The translations under genes and the position numbers were made by a program. Below the pieces are notes generated by a model. It saw nothing but the letters and a program-made list of their open reading frames with translations. It did no database searches and was not told where the DNA came from. A stretch of DNA of 6,000 nt from assembly GCA_937988735.1 (NCBI GenBank), contig CALKHQ010000179.1, positions 1 through 6,000 on the forward strand, given 5' to 3'. Positions 1 to 5,924 of this stretch are shown one piece after another; position 1 is the first letter of the stretch, and each line of letters opens with the position of its first letter. The DNA comes from an uncultured Alphaproteobacteria bacterium. GTDB lineage: Bacteria > Pseudomonadota > Alphaproteobacteria > CALKHQ01.

Positions 1-474
1 CAGCCCGCGGTGCTGGGCGACGGTGGCCAGCCGTATCGGCCGCGGGATGCTCGGGCGGCTGTGCTCGCCGATGATGACGATGGTCGGGCCGGAGCGCGAC
101 AGCGACGGGTGCTGGAACGGGCGGACCTTGAGGCCGCGCGTCACCATCAGCCGGGCGTGGGCGTGGTCGCGCATGCCGTTGGCCGCCGCCGTCTCGTCCA
201 GCGCCGCCGCGAGCTCGGCGCGGCTGCGGCCGATGTCGAGGTCGATCGCCTTCGCCGCCTCGAACAGCCGGTCGAGGTGGTCGGCGAGGAAGGCCCAGCG
301 CCCGTTGTGGAGCCGCAGCCCCTCCCAGACACCGTCGCCGAGCAGGAAGCCGGAGTCGTAGACCGAGACCGTCGCCTGCGCCCGCGGCACCAGCCGCCCG
401 TTCACCCAGATCAGGATGTCGGCGTTGCGCGGATCGTCCTCCGCCTGATGGGTGGTGACGGCGTCCTGGCCCAT
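1..474 (-). CDS. Class IV PLP-dependent aminotransferase (D-amino-acid/branched-chain type), 3' end outside window
   Basis: Reading the minus strand from ATG at 474 gives 158 uninterrupted residues that run off the window edge, so the C-terminal part is missing. Fold-type IV hallmarks are visible. There is an NGRLVPRAQATVSVYDSGF stretch (residues 25-43), then the family signature GDGVWEGLRL (46-55). HLDRL (66-70) follows, whose Arg69 matches the arginine that binds the PLP phosphate in D-amino-acid aminotransferase, and then RLMVTRG (108-114). The catalytic lysine normally lies just beyond this point, so activity cannot be judged. The start is supported by AGGAGGAG at 490-483, eight bases upstream. 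Known members transfer amino groups between D- or branched-chain amino acids and 2-oxo acids; relatives include aminodeoxychorismate lyase and R-selective amine transaminases. Which of these activities applies here is unknown. The gene is transcribed divergently from the enamidase/ABC operon and may share its control region. Family assignment is firm; substrate is not. Confidence 0.9.
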   Translation of the reverse strand, partial: MGQDAVTTHQAEDDPRNADILIWVNGRLVPRAQATVSVYDSGFLLGDGVWEGLRLHNGRWAFLADHLDRLFEAAKAIDLDIGRSRAELAAALDETAAANGMRDHAHARLMVTRGLKVRPFQHPSLSRSGPTIVIIGEHSRPSIPRPIRLATVAQHRGL

Positions 475-557
475 GCGCTGTGCTCCTCCTGCCTCCGGCC
501 CAGTTAACACCGTGCGCCTGACGGGCGAAATGGCGTCGCCGCCTTGCGCGCGCACCA

Positions 558-579
558 TGTGCATGCAAACAATTGCACA
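558..579. promoter_or_regulatory. Operator-like overlapping inverted repeats
   Basis: The sequence shows TGTGCA (558-563) and its reverse complement TGCACA (574-579) around a 10-base spacer. Nested within is a second dyad, TGCAA (564-568) and TTGCA (573-577), separated by ACAA. The patch is AT-rich in a GC-rich background and lies between divergent genes, 26 bases before the enamidase start. This is the expected size and place for a dimeric repressor or activator site, for example of GntR, LacI or a similar family, controlling the catabolic operon. No regulator gene lies in the window, and the family is not assigned. Confidence 0.4.
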
Positions 580-595
580 AGCTTGGAGAGCGACG

Positions 596-600
596 GGAGG
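596..600 (+). promoter_or_regulatory. Ribosome binding site fixing the enamidase start at 606
   Basis: GGAGG within a GGGAGGGGG run sits five bases before ATG 606. It supports that start over the in-frame TTG at 573, which lies inside the AT-rich dyad, has no purine-rich leader, and would add eleven residues without family character. Confidence 0.75.
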
Positions 601-605
601 GGGCG

Positions 606-1799
606 ATGGCGGAGCAGGCGGCGGCGGGACCGGCGGGAAGCCTGGCCATCCGCAACATCGGGCTCATGCTGTCGGGCCGGATCGAGCAGCCGATCCTCGA
701 TGCCGACTGCATCCTCGTCGAAGGCGGCCGCATCGCCGCGGTCGGCCGCGAGGCCGACATCGACCTTTCCGGAGCGCGGACGGTGGTGGACGCCAGCGGC
801 ACCACGGTCGCGCCGGGCCTTGTCGACAGCCACGTCCACCCCGTGATCGGGGACTACACGCCGCGCCAGCAGCAGCTCAACTGGATCGACTCCAGCCTGC
901 ACGGCGGCGTCACCACCATGATCTCGGCAGGCGAGGTCCATGCCCCCGGCCGTCCGCGCGACATCGTCGGGCTGAAGGCGCACGCGATCGCCTCGCAGCG
1001 CTTCTACGAGGCGTTCCGCCCCTCCGGCGTCAAGGTGATCGCCGGCGCGCCGGTGCTGGAGACCGGCATGGTCGAGGACGACTTCCGCGAGCTCGCCGCC
1101 GCCGGCGTCACCCTCCTCGGCGAGGTCGGGCTGGGCAGCGTCAAGGACGCGGCCAATGCGAAGCAGATGGTGGCCTGGGCGCGGAAGTACGGCATCCGCT
1201 CCACCATCCACACCGGCGGCCCGTCGATCCCCGGGTCGGGGCTCATCGACAAGGACGTGGTGCTGGAGGCCGACACCGACGTGATCGGCCACATCAACGG
1301 CGGCCACACCGCGCTCCCCGACGACCAGATCGTCTGCCTGTGCGAGCAGTGCCGGCGCGGGCTGGAGATCGTGCACAACGGCAACGAGCGGGCAGCGCTG
1401 CTGACGGTCAACACCGCGCGCGAGCTCGGCCAGCTCGACCGCGTGATGCTCGGCACCGACGGCCCGGCGGGCTCCGGCGTCCAGCCGCTGGGCATCCTCC
1501 GGATGATCGCGCTGGTCTCAAGCATGACTGCGGTGCCGACGGAGGTCGCCTTCTGTTTCGCGACCGGCAACACCGCCCGCATCCGCGGCCTCGACTGCGG
1601 CATGATCGAGCCGGGCAAGGCGGCCGACTTCGTCATCATGGACCGGGCGCAGCACGCGCCGGGCGCGACGCTGCTGGAGTCGGTCAAGCTGGGGAACCTG
1701 CCGGGGGTGGGCATGACGATCATCGACGGCGTGATCCGCACCGAACGCAGCCGCAACCCTCCGCCGGCGACCGCGCTGCCGCGGGTCGAGCGGCGCTGA
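606..1799 (+). CDS. Enamidase-like amidohydrolase (E. barkeri Ena-type, EC 3.5.2.18 family)
   Basis: The 397-residue protein belongs to the amidohydrolase superfamily: a small beta domain formed by both ends around a metal-dependent TIM barrel. It closely resembles, from memory, the enamidase of Eubacterium barkeri, which hydrolyses 1,4,5,6-tetrahydro-6-oxonicotinate to 2-formylglutarate and ammonia in nicotinate fermentation. Shared landmarks include PGLVDSHVH (70-78), GDYTPRQ (82-88), LHGGVTTMISAGE (98-110), GEVGLGSVK (172-180), HTGGPSIPGSG (202-212), GHINGG (228-233), GTDGPAGSG (283-291), PLGILRM (294-300) and C-terminal SRNPPP (382-387). Probable metal ligands are His76, His78, Glu173, His202 and His229, with Asp285 as catalytic base; all are present. 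Length is near the family norm. No signal peptide is seen, so it is cytoplasmic. An odd CLCEQC motif occupies 244-249. The gene is followed after 128 bases by an ABC importer. A related cyclic amide, rather than the nicotinate intermediate, could be the substrate. Family is firm; exact reaction is moderate. Confidence 0.85.
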   Translation: MAEQAAAGPAGSLAIRNIGLMLSGRIEQPILDADCILVEGGRIAAVGREADIDLSGARTVVDASGTTVAPGLVDSHVHPVIGDYTPRQQQLNWIDSSLHGGVTTMISAGEVHAPGRPRDIVGLKAHAIASQRFYEAFRPSGVKVIAGAPVLETGMVEDDFRELAAAGVTLLGEVGLGSVKDAANAKQMVAWARKYGIRSTIHTGGPSIPGSGLIDKDVVLEADTDVIGHINGGHTALPDDQIVCLCEQCRRGLEIVHNGNERAALLTVNTARELGQLDRVMLGTDGPAGSGVQPLGILRMIALVSSMTAVPTEVAFCFATGNTARIRGLDCGMIEPGKAADFVIMDRAQHAPGATLLESVKLGNLPGVGMTIIDGVIRTERSRNPPPATALPRVERR

Positions 1800-1819
1800 C
1801 CGCCGTCGTGCCGGCGGTC
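1798..1819 (+). repeat. Stem-loop overlapping the enamidase stop codon
   Basis: GACCGCCG (1798-1805) and CGGCGGTC (1812-1819) are perfect reverse complements, eight base pairs around a six-base loop. The left arm begins within the TGA stop (1797-1799). There is no T-run afterwards, so it is not a canonical intrinsic terminator; it may be an mRNA-stabilising or attenuating stem between the enzyme gene and the transporter genes. Confidence 0.45.
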
Positions 1820-1891
1820 CGCTCCGCGCAGGGGGACGTCCGCAAGGGTCTGCAACGGAAGCGACTGCGGCGCTAGACTGGACTGGGCGAT

Positions 1892-1909
1892 GGCACCCGG
1901 GCGGGTGCC
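1892..1909. repeat. 18-bp perfect palindrome upstream of the binding-protein gene
   Basis: GGCACCCG (1892-1899), GG, CGGGTGCC (1902-1909) is fully symmetric. As RNA it would give a seven-pair stem with a GGGC loop, ending eight bases before the GGAGG (1918-1922) of the next gene. It could be a protein-binding operator or a leader hairpin affecting translation or transcript processing. The rest of the 1800-1927 gap shows only a weak promoter candidate, with CTAGAC near 1873-1878 as a possible -10. Confidence 0.4.
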
Positions 1910-1927
1910 GGCAGATGGGAGGGGCAG

Positions 1928-3220
1928 ATGACGGATGGGGTGAATCAGGCTCGGGTCTCGCGACGGACGGCGCTGAAGGGGCTCGGGATCGGGGCGGCGA
2001 TGGCGGCGGCGCCGGGGTTCGTGCGCTACGCCCAGGCCCAGTCGTCGGCGCCGATCCGGCTCGGCGCGCCGTTCCACCGCACCGGCATCGGCGCTTCCTA
2101 CGGCCGCTGGTACGAGCAGGTGGCGACCGCCTGCGTGAACCTGATCAACAGCGAGGGCGGCATCAACGGCCGGCCGATCGAGCTGATCGTCGAGGACGAC
2201 GGCACCGATCCGCAGCGCGGGACCGAGGTGATCGAGAAGTTCGCCGCCGAGCACAAGGTGGACGTGGTCTTCGGCCACCTGTTCAGCCATGTGGTCGCCG
2301 CCACCGCGCCCCGCGCCGGCGAGCTGAAGATCCCCTACCTCGTCTGCTCCGAGGGGCATCAGACCGCCGCGGGCGCCTTCAACCGCTACACCTTCCAGCC
2401 GGGCATCACCGACGTGAAGGCGCAGGTGATCTCGATGGCGCCGTGGATCTCGCAGAACCTGGGGCGCAAGGTCACCATCATCTTCCCCGACTACGCCTTC
2501 GGCCACGACCACCGGGACTACTTCTCGCAGGCGATCGAGGCGCAGGGCGGCGAGGTTTCGGCGCTGATCCCGATTCCGCCGACGGAGACCTCCTTCACCC
2601 GCTACTTCCCGCAGATCCCGTCGGACACCGAGGTGATCTACCACGTCATGGTCGGCCCGGGCGTGCTCACCTTCGTCAAGGAGCTGGGCGAGCATCTCGG
2701 CTCAAGGCGGCCGGAGCTGTTCGGCTTCATCGACTCGATCGAGGCCGTCGATCTCGCCTCGCCGCAGCTCGAGTTCCTGGAGGGCACCTACTTTTGGGAG
2801 GGCCACCCCCGCTACGCCCAGCCCGGCCAGAGCGAGTTCGACAGGTTCTACCGTGCGACCGTCGGCGTGGACGAGAACGGCGCCAGCGTGGACGATCCGC
2901 GCGACGTCTCCACCTACGCCCACATGTTCTCGGTGTGGGAGACGCTGTTCGTCATCAAGCAGGCGATGGAGATGGCGGACTACCAGGGGCCCGAGCAGAA
3001 GGCCGCCTTCATCGAGGCGCTGGAATCGATCGAGTCCTGGCCCGAGAGCCGCGAGCATCCGCAGGGCGAGAAGATCTTCAACGCGGCGATGCACCAGTGC
3101 TTCGGCCACCAGTACATCTCCCGCGTCGAAGGCGGCCGGCTCAATGTCGTCCACACCACCGCCATCGAGGACGGCCTGTACGAGCAGGAAGGCCCCGACT
3201 ACCGGGAGATGCCGCTGTAG
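1928..3220 (+). CDS. HAAT-type ABC importer substrate-binding protein with Tat-like signal
   Basis: This 430-residue protein is the periplasmic solute receptor of the importer encoded downstream. GGAGG at 1918-1922 sits five bases before the ATG. The N-terminus has a twin-arginine motif, SRRTALK (11-17), a hydrophobic stretch (18-32), and a probable AQA/QS cleavage after residue 37. The mature part is a type I periplasmic binding fold (Peripla_BP_6, LivJ/AmiC/UrtA-like). It opens with IRLGAPFHRTG (43-53), continues with INSEGGINGRPIELIVEDDG (73-92), and has FPDYAFGHD (186-194), the usual second-lobe strand and helix start. It is longer than E. coli LivJ and nearer in size to the amide- or urea-type receptors. 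No lipobox cysteine is present. The ligand cannot be read from sequence; the neighbouring enamidase suggests a cyclic amide or N-heterocyclic acid, while amino acids or amides remain possible. The 129-base gap before the permease genes would allow this gene to be expressed more strongly than the rest. Confidence 0.93.
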   Translation: MTDGVNQARVSRRTALKGLGIGAAMAAAPGFVRYAQAQSSAPIRLGAPFHRTGIGASYGRWYEQVATACVNLINSEGGINGRPIELIVEDDGTDPQRGTEVIEKFAAEHKVDVVFGHLFSHVVAATAPRAGELKIPYLVCSEGHQTAAGAFNRYTFQPGITDVKAQVISMAPWISQNLGRKVTIIFPDYAFGHDHRDYFSQAIEAQGGEVSALIPIPPTETSFTRYFPQIPSDTEVIYHVMVGPGVLTFVKELGEHLGSRRPELFGFIDSIEAVDLASPQLEFLEGTYFWEGHPRYAQPGQSEFDRFYRATVGVDENGASVDDPRDVSTYAHMFSVWETLFVIKQAMEMADYQGPEQKAAFIEALESIESWPESREHPQGEKIFNAAMHQCFGHQYISRVEGGRLNVVHTTAIEDGLYEQEGPDYREMPL

Positions 3221-3227
3221 CAATCCT

Positions 3228-3249
3228 GCCGGGGTCCGCCCGCCCCGGC
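3228..3249 (+). repeat. GC-rich hairpin just after the binding-protein gene
   Basis: GCCGGGG (3228-3234) pairs perfectly with CCCCGGC (3243-3249) around an eight-base loop, starting seven bases after the TAG stop. No T-tract follows. Its position between the receptor and permease genes fits a 3'-end stabiliser or partial terminator that enriches receptor mRNA. This is inference from position and structure. Confidence 0.45.
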
Positions 3250-3260
3250 GCCGGTGCAGC

Positions 3261-3292
3261 GCGGGTCGTCTTCCGCCCGGAGGGCGGCCCGC
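3261..3292 (+). repeat. Bulged hairpin in the receptor-permease gap
   Basis: An inner stem of CCGCCC (3273-3278) and GGGCGG (3282-3287) with a GGA loop is extended by an outer stem of GCGGG (3261-3265) and CCCGC (3288-3292), leaving a seven-base bulge on the 5' side. It lacks a U-run. It is the second of three consecutive inverted repeats in 3221-3349, a gap that otherwise shows no coding sequence. Confidence 0.4.
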
Positions 3293-3327
3293 CGCCGCAC
3301 CCTGCGCCCCTGCCTCAATCCAGCCCG

Positions 3328-3341
3328 CCCCCGGCCGGGGG
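3328..3341 (+). promoter_or_regulatory. 14-bp palindrome overlapping the livH ribosome binding site
   Basis: CCCCC (3328-3332), GGCC, GGGGG (3337-3341) is a perfect palindrome. The right arm runs into GGAGGG (3340-3345), the only strong ribosome binding site before the permease. If the RNA folds, two bases of that site would be paired, lowering permease translation. Folding and effect are inferred. Confidence 0.4.
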
Positions 3342-3345
3342 AGGG
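3340..3345 (+). promoter_or_regulatory. Ribosome binding site supporting the TTG start of livH
   Basis: GGAGGG lies four bases before TTG 3350. GGAGG alone leaves five bases, the same spacing as for the enamidase and the binding protein. This favours TTG 3350 over the in-frame GTG at 3254, whose first 32 residues are arginine- and proline-rich and unlike a permease. TTG 3368 is a weaker alternative. Confidence 0.6.
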
Positions 3346-3349
3346 AGAC

Positions 3350-4249
3350 TTGCGAAGGCACGCATCGTTGGATTTCGGCCCGTTTCTCTTTCTTGCCACC
3401 CTCGAAGGTCTGGTGCAGGCCGCCGTCCTCACGCTGACCGCGCTCGGGCTGTCGCTGGTGTTCGGCGTGATGCGGGTGGTCAACGTCGCCCACGGCGAGT
3501 TCTTCATGCTGGGCGCGGTGCTCGCCTGGTGGGTGAGCTCCCTCGTCGCCGGGAGCCCGGCGCTGGGGTTCCTGCTGGCGCTTGTGGCGAGTCCGCTGGT
3601 GGTCGGCGCCATCGCGCTCGCCAGCGAGCGGCTGATCCTGCGGCGGCTGAACTACCACCCGGAATCGACCATCGTCGCCACCATCGGACTCCTCTACATC
3701 ATCCAGCAGACGACCCTGATCCTCTACGGGCCCGACGCGCGCTCGGTGGAGGCGCCGTTCTACTTCCGGGTCGAATTCCCCGACTTCGGCTATTCCGGCT
3801 ACAAGCTCGTCGTCATCGCCGCCTCCGCCCTGCTGCTGCTCGGCACCTGGTTCGTGATGCGGCGGACGCGGCTCGGGCTGGTGATGCGCGCCACCCAGTA
3901 CGACAGCGAGACCGCCCAGGCCTTCGGCATTCCGGTCGGGCGGGTCTACGCCCAGGTGTTCGCCCTCGGCGCGATGCTGGCCGCGGTCGCCGCGGTGCTG
4001 GTGGTGCCGATCCAGCAGGCGCATTACCTGATGGGGCTCGACCCCCTGCTGCTCTCCTTCATCGTCGTCATCATCGGCGGGCTGGGCAGCCTGGGCGGCA
4101 CGGTGCTCGCCGCCGTGCTGATCGGGCTCAGCGACGGCATCCTCTCCGTCTTCTTCTCGCCGACGCTGGCGAAGATCGTCTCGACCCTGCTGGTTGCCCT
4201 CGTGCTGGTGTTCCGGCCCGAAGGCCTGTTCGGGAAGAGGGCGCGATGA
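3350..4249 (+). CDS. livH: Branched-chain/HAAT ABC importer permease, LivH family
   Basis: From TTG 3350 the product is 299 residues, the usual size for LivH-type inner-membrane permeases. It carries the family signature GLSLVFGVMRVVNVAHGEFF (33-52). Further landmarks are a cytoplasmic coupling-type loop, VMRATQYDSETAQAFGI (178-194), the glycine-rich VVIIGGLGSLGG (239-250), and the C-terminal VFRPEGLFGKR (287-297). About eight hydrophobic stretches are visible, roughly at 20-40, 48-66, 71-91, 107-127, 152-170, 202-221, 232-262 and 274-288. With LivM it forms the membrane channel for the solute delivered by the binding protein. Its TGA overlaps the next ATG (ATGA, 4246-4249), so translation is probably coupled. 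The symbol reflects family; the transported solute need not be a branched-chain amino acid. The start codon is the least certain part, since no ATG is available near the conserved N-terminus. Confidence 0.92.
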   Translation: MRRHASLDFGPFLFLATLEGLVQAAVLTLTALGLSLVFGVMRVVNVAHGEFFMLGAVLAWWVSSLVAGSPALGFLLALVASPLVVGAIALASERLILRRLNYHPESTIVATIGLLYIIQQTTLILYGPDARSVEAPFYFRVEFPDFGYSGYKLVVIAASALLLLGTWFVMRRTRLGLVMRATQYDSETAQAFGIPVGRVYAQVFALGAMLAAVAAVLVVPIQQAHYLMGLDPLLLSFIVVIIGGLGSLGGTVLAAVLIGLSDGILSVFFSPTLAKIVSTLLVALVLVFRPEGLFGKRAR

Positions 4250-5199
4250 CCGCGGCGCGCGTGGTCGGGCTCCACGTCCTGGTGCTGGCGCTCCTTTTCG
4301 CGGCCCAGTTCGTGGTCAGCGACTACGACCAGCTCACCCTGACCCGGATGATGGTGCTCGCGGTCTATGCCGTCGGCTACAACCTGCTTTTCGGCTATGC
4401 CGGGCTGCTCAGCCTCGGTCATGCGCTGTTCTTCGGCGCCGGCCTCTACGGCGCCGGGCTCGCCGCCTATCACTTCGAGGCCGGCGTGCCGCTCGCCTTC
4501 GTCGCCGGGCTTGCCGCCAGCCTGCTGGTCTCGCTGCTGATCGGGCTGATCGCGCTGCGGACCCGCGGCGTCTCCTTCATGATCGTCACCATGATGTTCG
4601 CCCAGGCCGGGTTCCTTGCGCTGCTCTACTTCAGCCGCTGGACCGGGGGCGACCAGGGCCTGCCGCTGCCGGCCGCCGCGCGCAGCTTCACGGTCGCAGG
4701 CCTCACCATCGACCTCGCCGACGCCGGCACGCGCTACAATGTGGCGGTCGCGCTGCTGGCGGTCGCGATCGGCATCGGCCTCCTTGTGGTGATGCGCCCG
4801 GGCGGGCGCGTGCTGGTCGCCATCCGCGAGAACGAGGAGCGCACGCGGATGCTGGGCTACGACGTCTTCGCCCACAAGCTGAAGGCGTTCGTCATCTCCG
4901 GCGGGCTCTCGGGCGCGGCGGGCGCGGCCTACGGGCTGATGTTCGCCTACATCGGCGCCACCTTCGCCTCGATCCAGTATTCGATCGAGGTGCTGCTGTT
5001 CACGCTGCTCGGCGGCGCCGGCACCCTGCTCGGGCCGGTGCTGGGCACCATCCTGATGTTCTACCTGATCGACAAGGCGAGCGAGGTCACCAGCGCCTAT
5101 CTGCTGGTCGTCGGCTTCGTGCTGGTCGGGCTGATCCTGTGGTTCCCGAAGGGGATCCTCGGCACGGTCCGCGACCGCTGGGCCCGGTGGCTGCCGTGA
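4246..5199 (+). CDS. livM: Branched-chain/HAAT ABC importer permease, LivM family
   Basis: The 317-residue product is the second membrane subunit. LivM hallmarks are YNLLFGYAGLLSLGHALFFG (45-64), ALRTRGVSFMIVTMMFAQ (103-120), the periplasmic TGGDQGLP (133-140) and the ATPase-contact loop AIRENEERTRMLGYD (192-206). The FVISGGLSGAAGA segment (215-227) and a C-terminal WFPKGILG (299-306) complete the pattern. Nine or so membrane segments can be picked out. The ATG is four bases inside the end of livH and follows GAGG at 4237-4240 by five bases. Its own TGA overlaps the GTG of livG. The length fits shorter family members; E. coli LivM has an N-terminal extension that is absent here. Identification of the family is secure; substrate is not encoded in any residue I can read. 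Confidence 0.93.
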   Translation: MTAARVVGLHVLVLALLFAAQFVVSDYDQLTLTRMMVLAVYAVGYNLLFGYAGLLSLGHALFFGAGLYGAGLAAYHFEAGVPLAFVAGLAASLLVSLLIGLIALRTRGVSFMIVTMMFAQAGFLALLYFSRWTGGDQGLPLPAAARSFTVAGLTIDLADAGTRYNVAVALLAVAIGIGLLVVMRPGGRVLVAIRENEERTRMLGYDVFAHKLKAFVISGGLSGAAGAAYGLMFAYIGATFASIQYSIEVLLFTLLGGAGTLLGPVLGTILMFYLIDKASEVTSAYLLVVGFVLVGLILWFPKGILGTVRDRWARWLP

Positions 5200-5924
5200 G
5201 CCTGCTCGCGACCCGGGGGCTCAGCCGCCACTTCGGCGGCCTCAGGGCGGTGGACGGCGTCGATTTCACACTCGAGCCGGGCGAGATCCGGGCCATCATC
5301 GGGCCCAACGGCGCCGGCAAGACCACCTTCGTCAGCCTGCTGTGCGGGCGGATCGCGCCCACGGCCGGGAGCGTGCTGTTCCGCGGCAGGGACGTGACCC
5401 GGCTGCCGGCCCACCGTCGGGTCGGGCTCGGCATCGCCTACACCTTCCAGATCACCAACATCTATCCGAGCCTCACCGCCTTCGACAACGTGGCGCTGGC
5501 GGCGCAGAGCAGCCTCGGCCGCGGGCGGTTCGCCCCGATCCATGCCGACGCCCTGCGGCAGAAGGTCGGCGCGGCGCTGGCCGCGGTCGGGCTGGCCGAC
5601 CGGGCGGGGGAGAAGGCGGGCGAACTCGCATACGGGCACCAGCGGCTGATCGAGGTGGCGATGGGCCTCGCGCTCGAGCCGCAGGTGCTGATCCTCGACG
5701 AGCCGACGCAGGGGCTGTCGGACGCCGAGATCACCGACTTCTGCGCGCTGGTCCGCCGCATCGCCGAAACGGCGACCATCCTCCTCATCGAGCACAACAT
5801 GGACGTGGTGATGCAGCTCGCCCACCGCATCACGGTGATGGACCGCGGCCGCATCCTCGCCGAGGGCGACCCGTCCGCGATCCGCGCCGACCGCGCCGTC
5901 CAGGCGGCCTATCTGGGGTCGTGA
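5196..5924 (+). CDS. livG: HAAT ABC importer ATP-binding protein, LivG family
   Basis: This 242-residue cytoplasmic ATPase powers the importer with LivF. Motifs in order are an A-loop aromatic at Phe13, Walker A GPNGAGKTT (36-44), Q-loop Gln85 in YTFQ, the ABC signature as LAYGHQR (144-150), Walker B VLILDEP (164-170) with catalytic Glu169, and switch His200 in LIEHNMD. The signature follows the LivG-type LxYGxQR form rather than LSGGQ, with His where Gln is commoner. The sequence after Walker B reads TQGLSDAE (171-178), where many relatives have TAGLNPxE. All residues needed for ATP hydrolysis are present. The GTG start overlaps the livM stop (GTGA, 5196-5199) and has only a weak GGTGG (5186-5190) in front, which points to translational coupling. 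The end of the gene overlaps livF by one base. Confidence 0.93.
   Translation: MSLLATRGLSRHFGGLRAVDGVDFTLEPGEIRAIIGPNGAGKTTFVSLLCGRIAPTAGSVLFRGRDVTRLPAHRRVGLGIAYTFQITNIYPSLTAFDNVALAAQSSLGRGRFAPIHADALRQKVGAALAAVGLADRAGEKAGELAYGHQRLIEVAMGLALEPQVLILDEPTQGLSDAEITDFCALVRRIAETATILLIEHNMDVVMQLAHRITVMDRGRILAEGDPSAIRADRAVQAAYLGS

Larger units (their letters stand above)
475..605. promoter_or_regulatory. Divergent intergenic control region
   Basis: This 131-base gap separates two head-to-head genes, so it must hold the promoter of the aminotransferase and probably that of the plus-strand operon. It contains the aminotransferase ribosome binding site (483-490 on the minus strand), a GTTAAC palindrome at 503-508, and a locally AT-rich patch at about 557-582 with overlapping dyads. 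No good match to the CTTGAC/CTATAT-type alphaproteobacterial housekeeping promoter was found. A weak plus-strand candidate is TTGCGC at 544-549 with an A-rich -10-like stretch near 567-572. The promoter positions are therefore unresolved; the regional role is inferred from gene orientation. Confidence 0.6.

Noticed and set aside
573..605. Upstream TTG start for the enamidase
   Set aside because: It lies within the dyad-containing AT-rich patch and has no ribosome binding site, whereas ATG 606 has GGAGG at five-base spacing.
452..1876. Plus-strand 474-codon open frame across the enamidase gene
   Set aside because: Low-complexity Arg/Gly/His/Pro translation without a recognisable motif; the overlapping frame encodes a well-formed amidohydrolase.
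1004..2695. Minus-strand 563-codon open frame antisense to the enamidase and binding-protein genes
   Set aside because: Antisense shadow with no family signature and no plausible ribosome binding context; it crosses two confident genes.
3228..3292. Intrinsic terminator between the receptor and permease genes
   Set aside because: The stems are strong, but no run of T follows any of them, so a canonical Rho-independent terminator is not supported.
3254..3349. Upstream GTG start for livH
   Set aside because: The added 32 residues are Arg/Pro-rich and unlike any LivH N-terminus, and the stretch consists of inverted repeats.
2702..4024. Minus-strand open frame opposite the binding-protein and LivH genes
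   Set aside because: Composition typical of antisense frames in GC-rich DNA (His/Asp/Gly/Arg-rich) and no recognisable domain.
1915..5199. Very long plus-strand open frame (over 1000 codons) running through the binding protein, LivH and LivM
   Set aside because: Only its last 317 codons are a real gene (LivM). The upstream part is Arg/Pro/Gly-rich out-of-frame sequence over genes with clear family motifs; such open frames are common at high GC.
4194..5924. Apparent fusion of a long N-terminal extension to LivG
   Set aside because: The extension is the out-of-frame reading of livM. The GTG at 5196 overlapping the livM stop gives a standard-length LivG.
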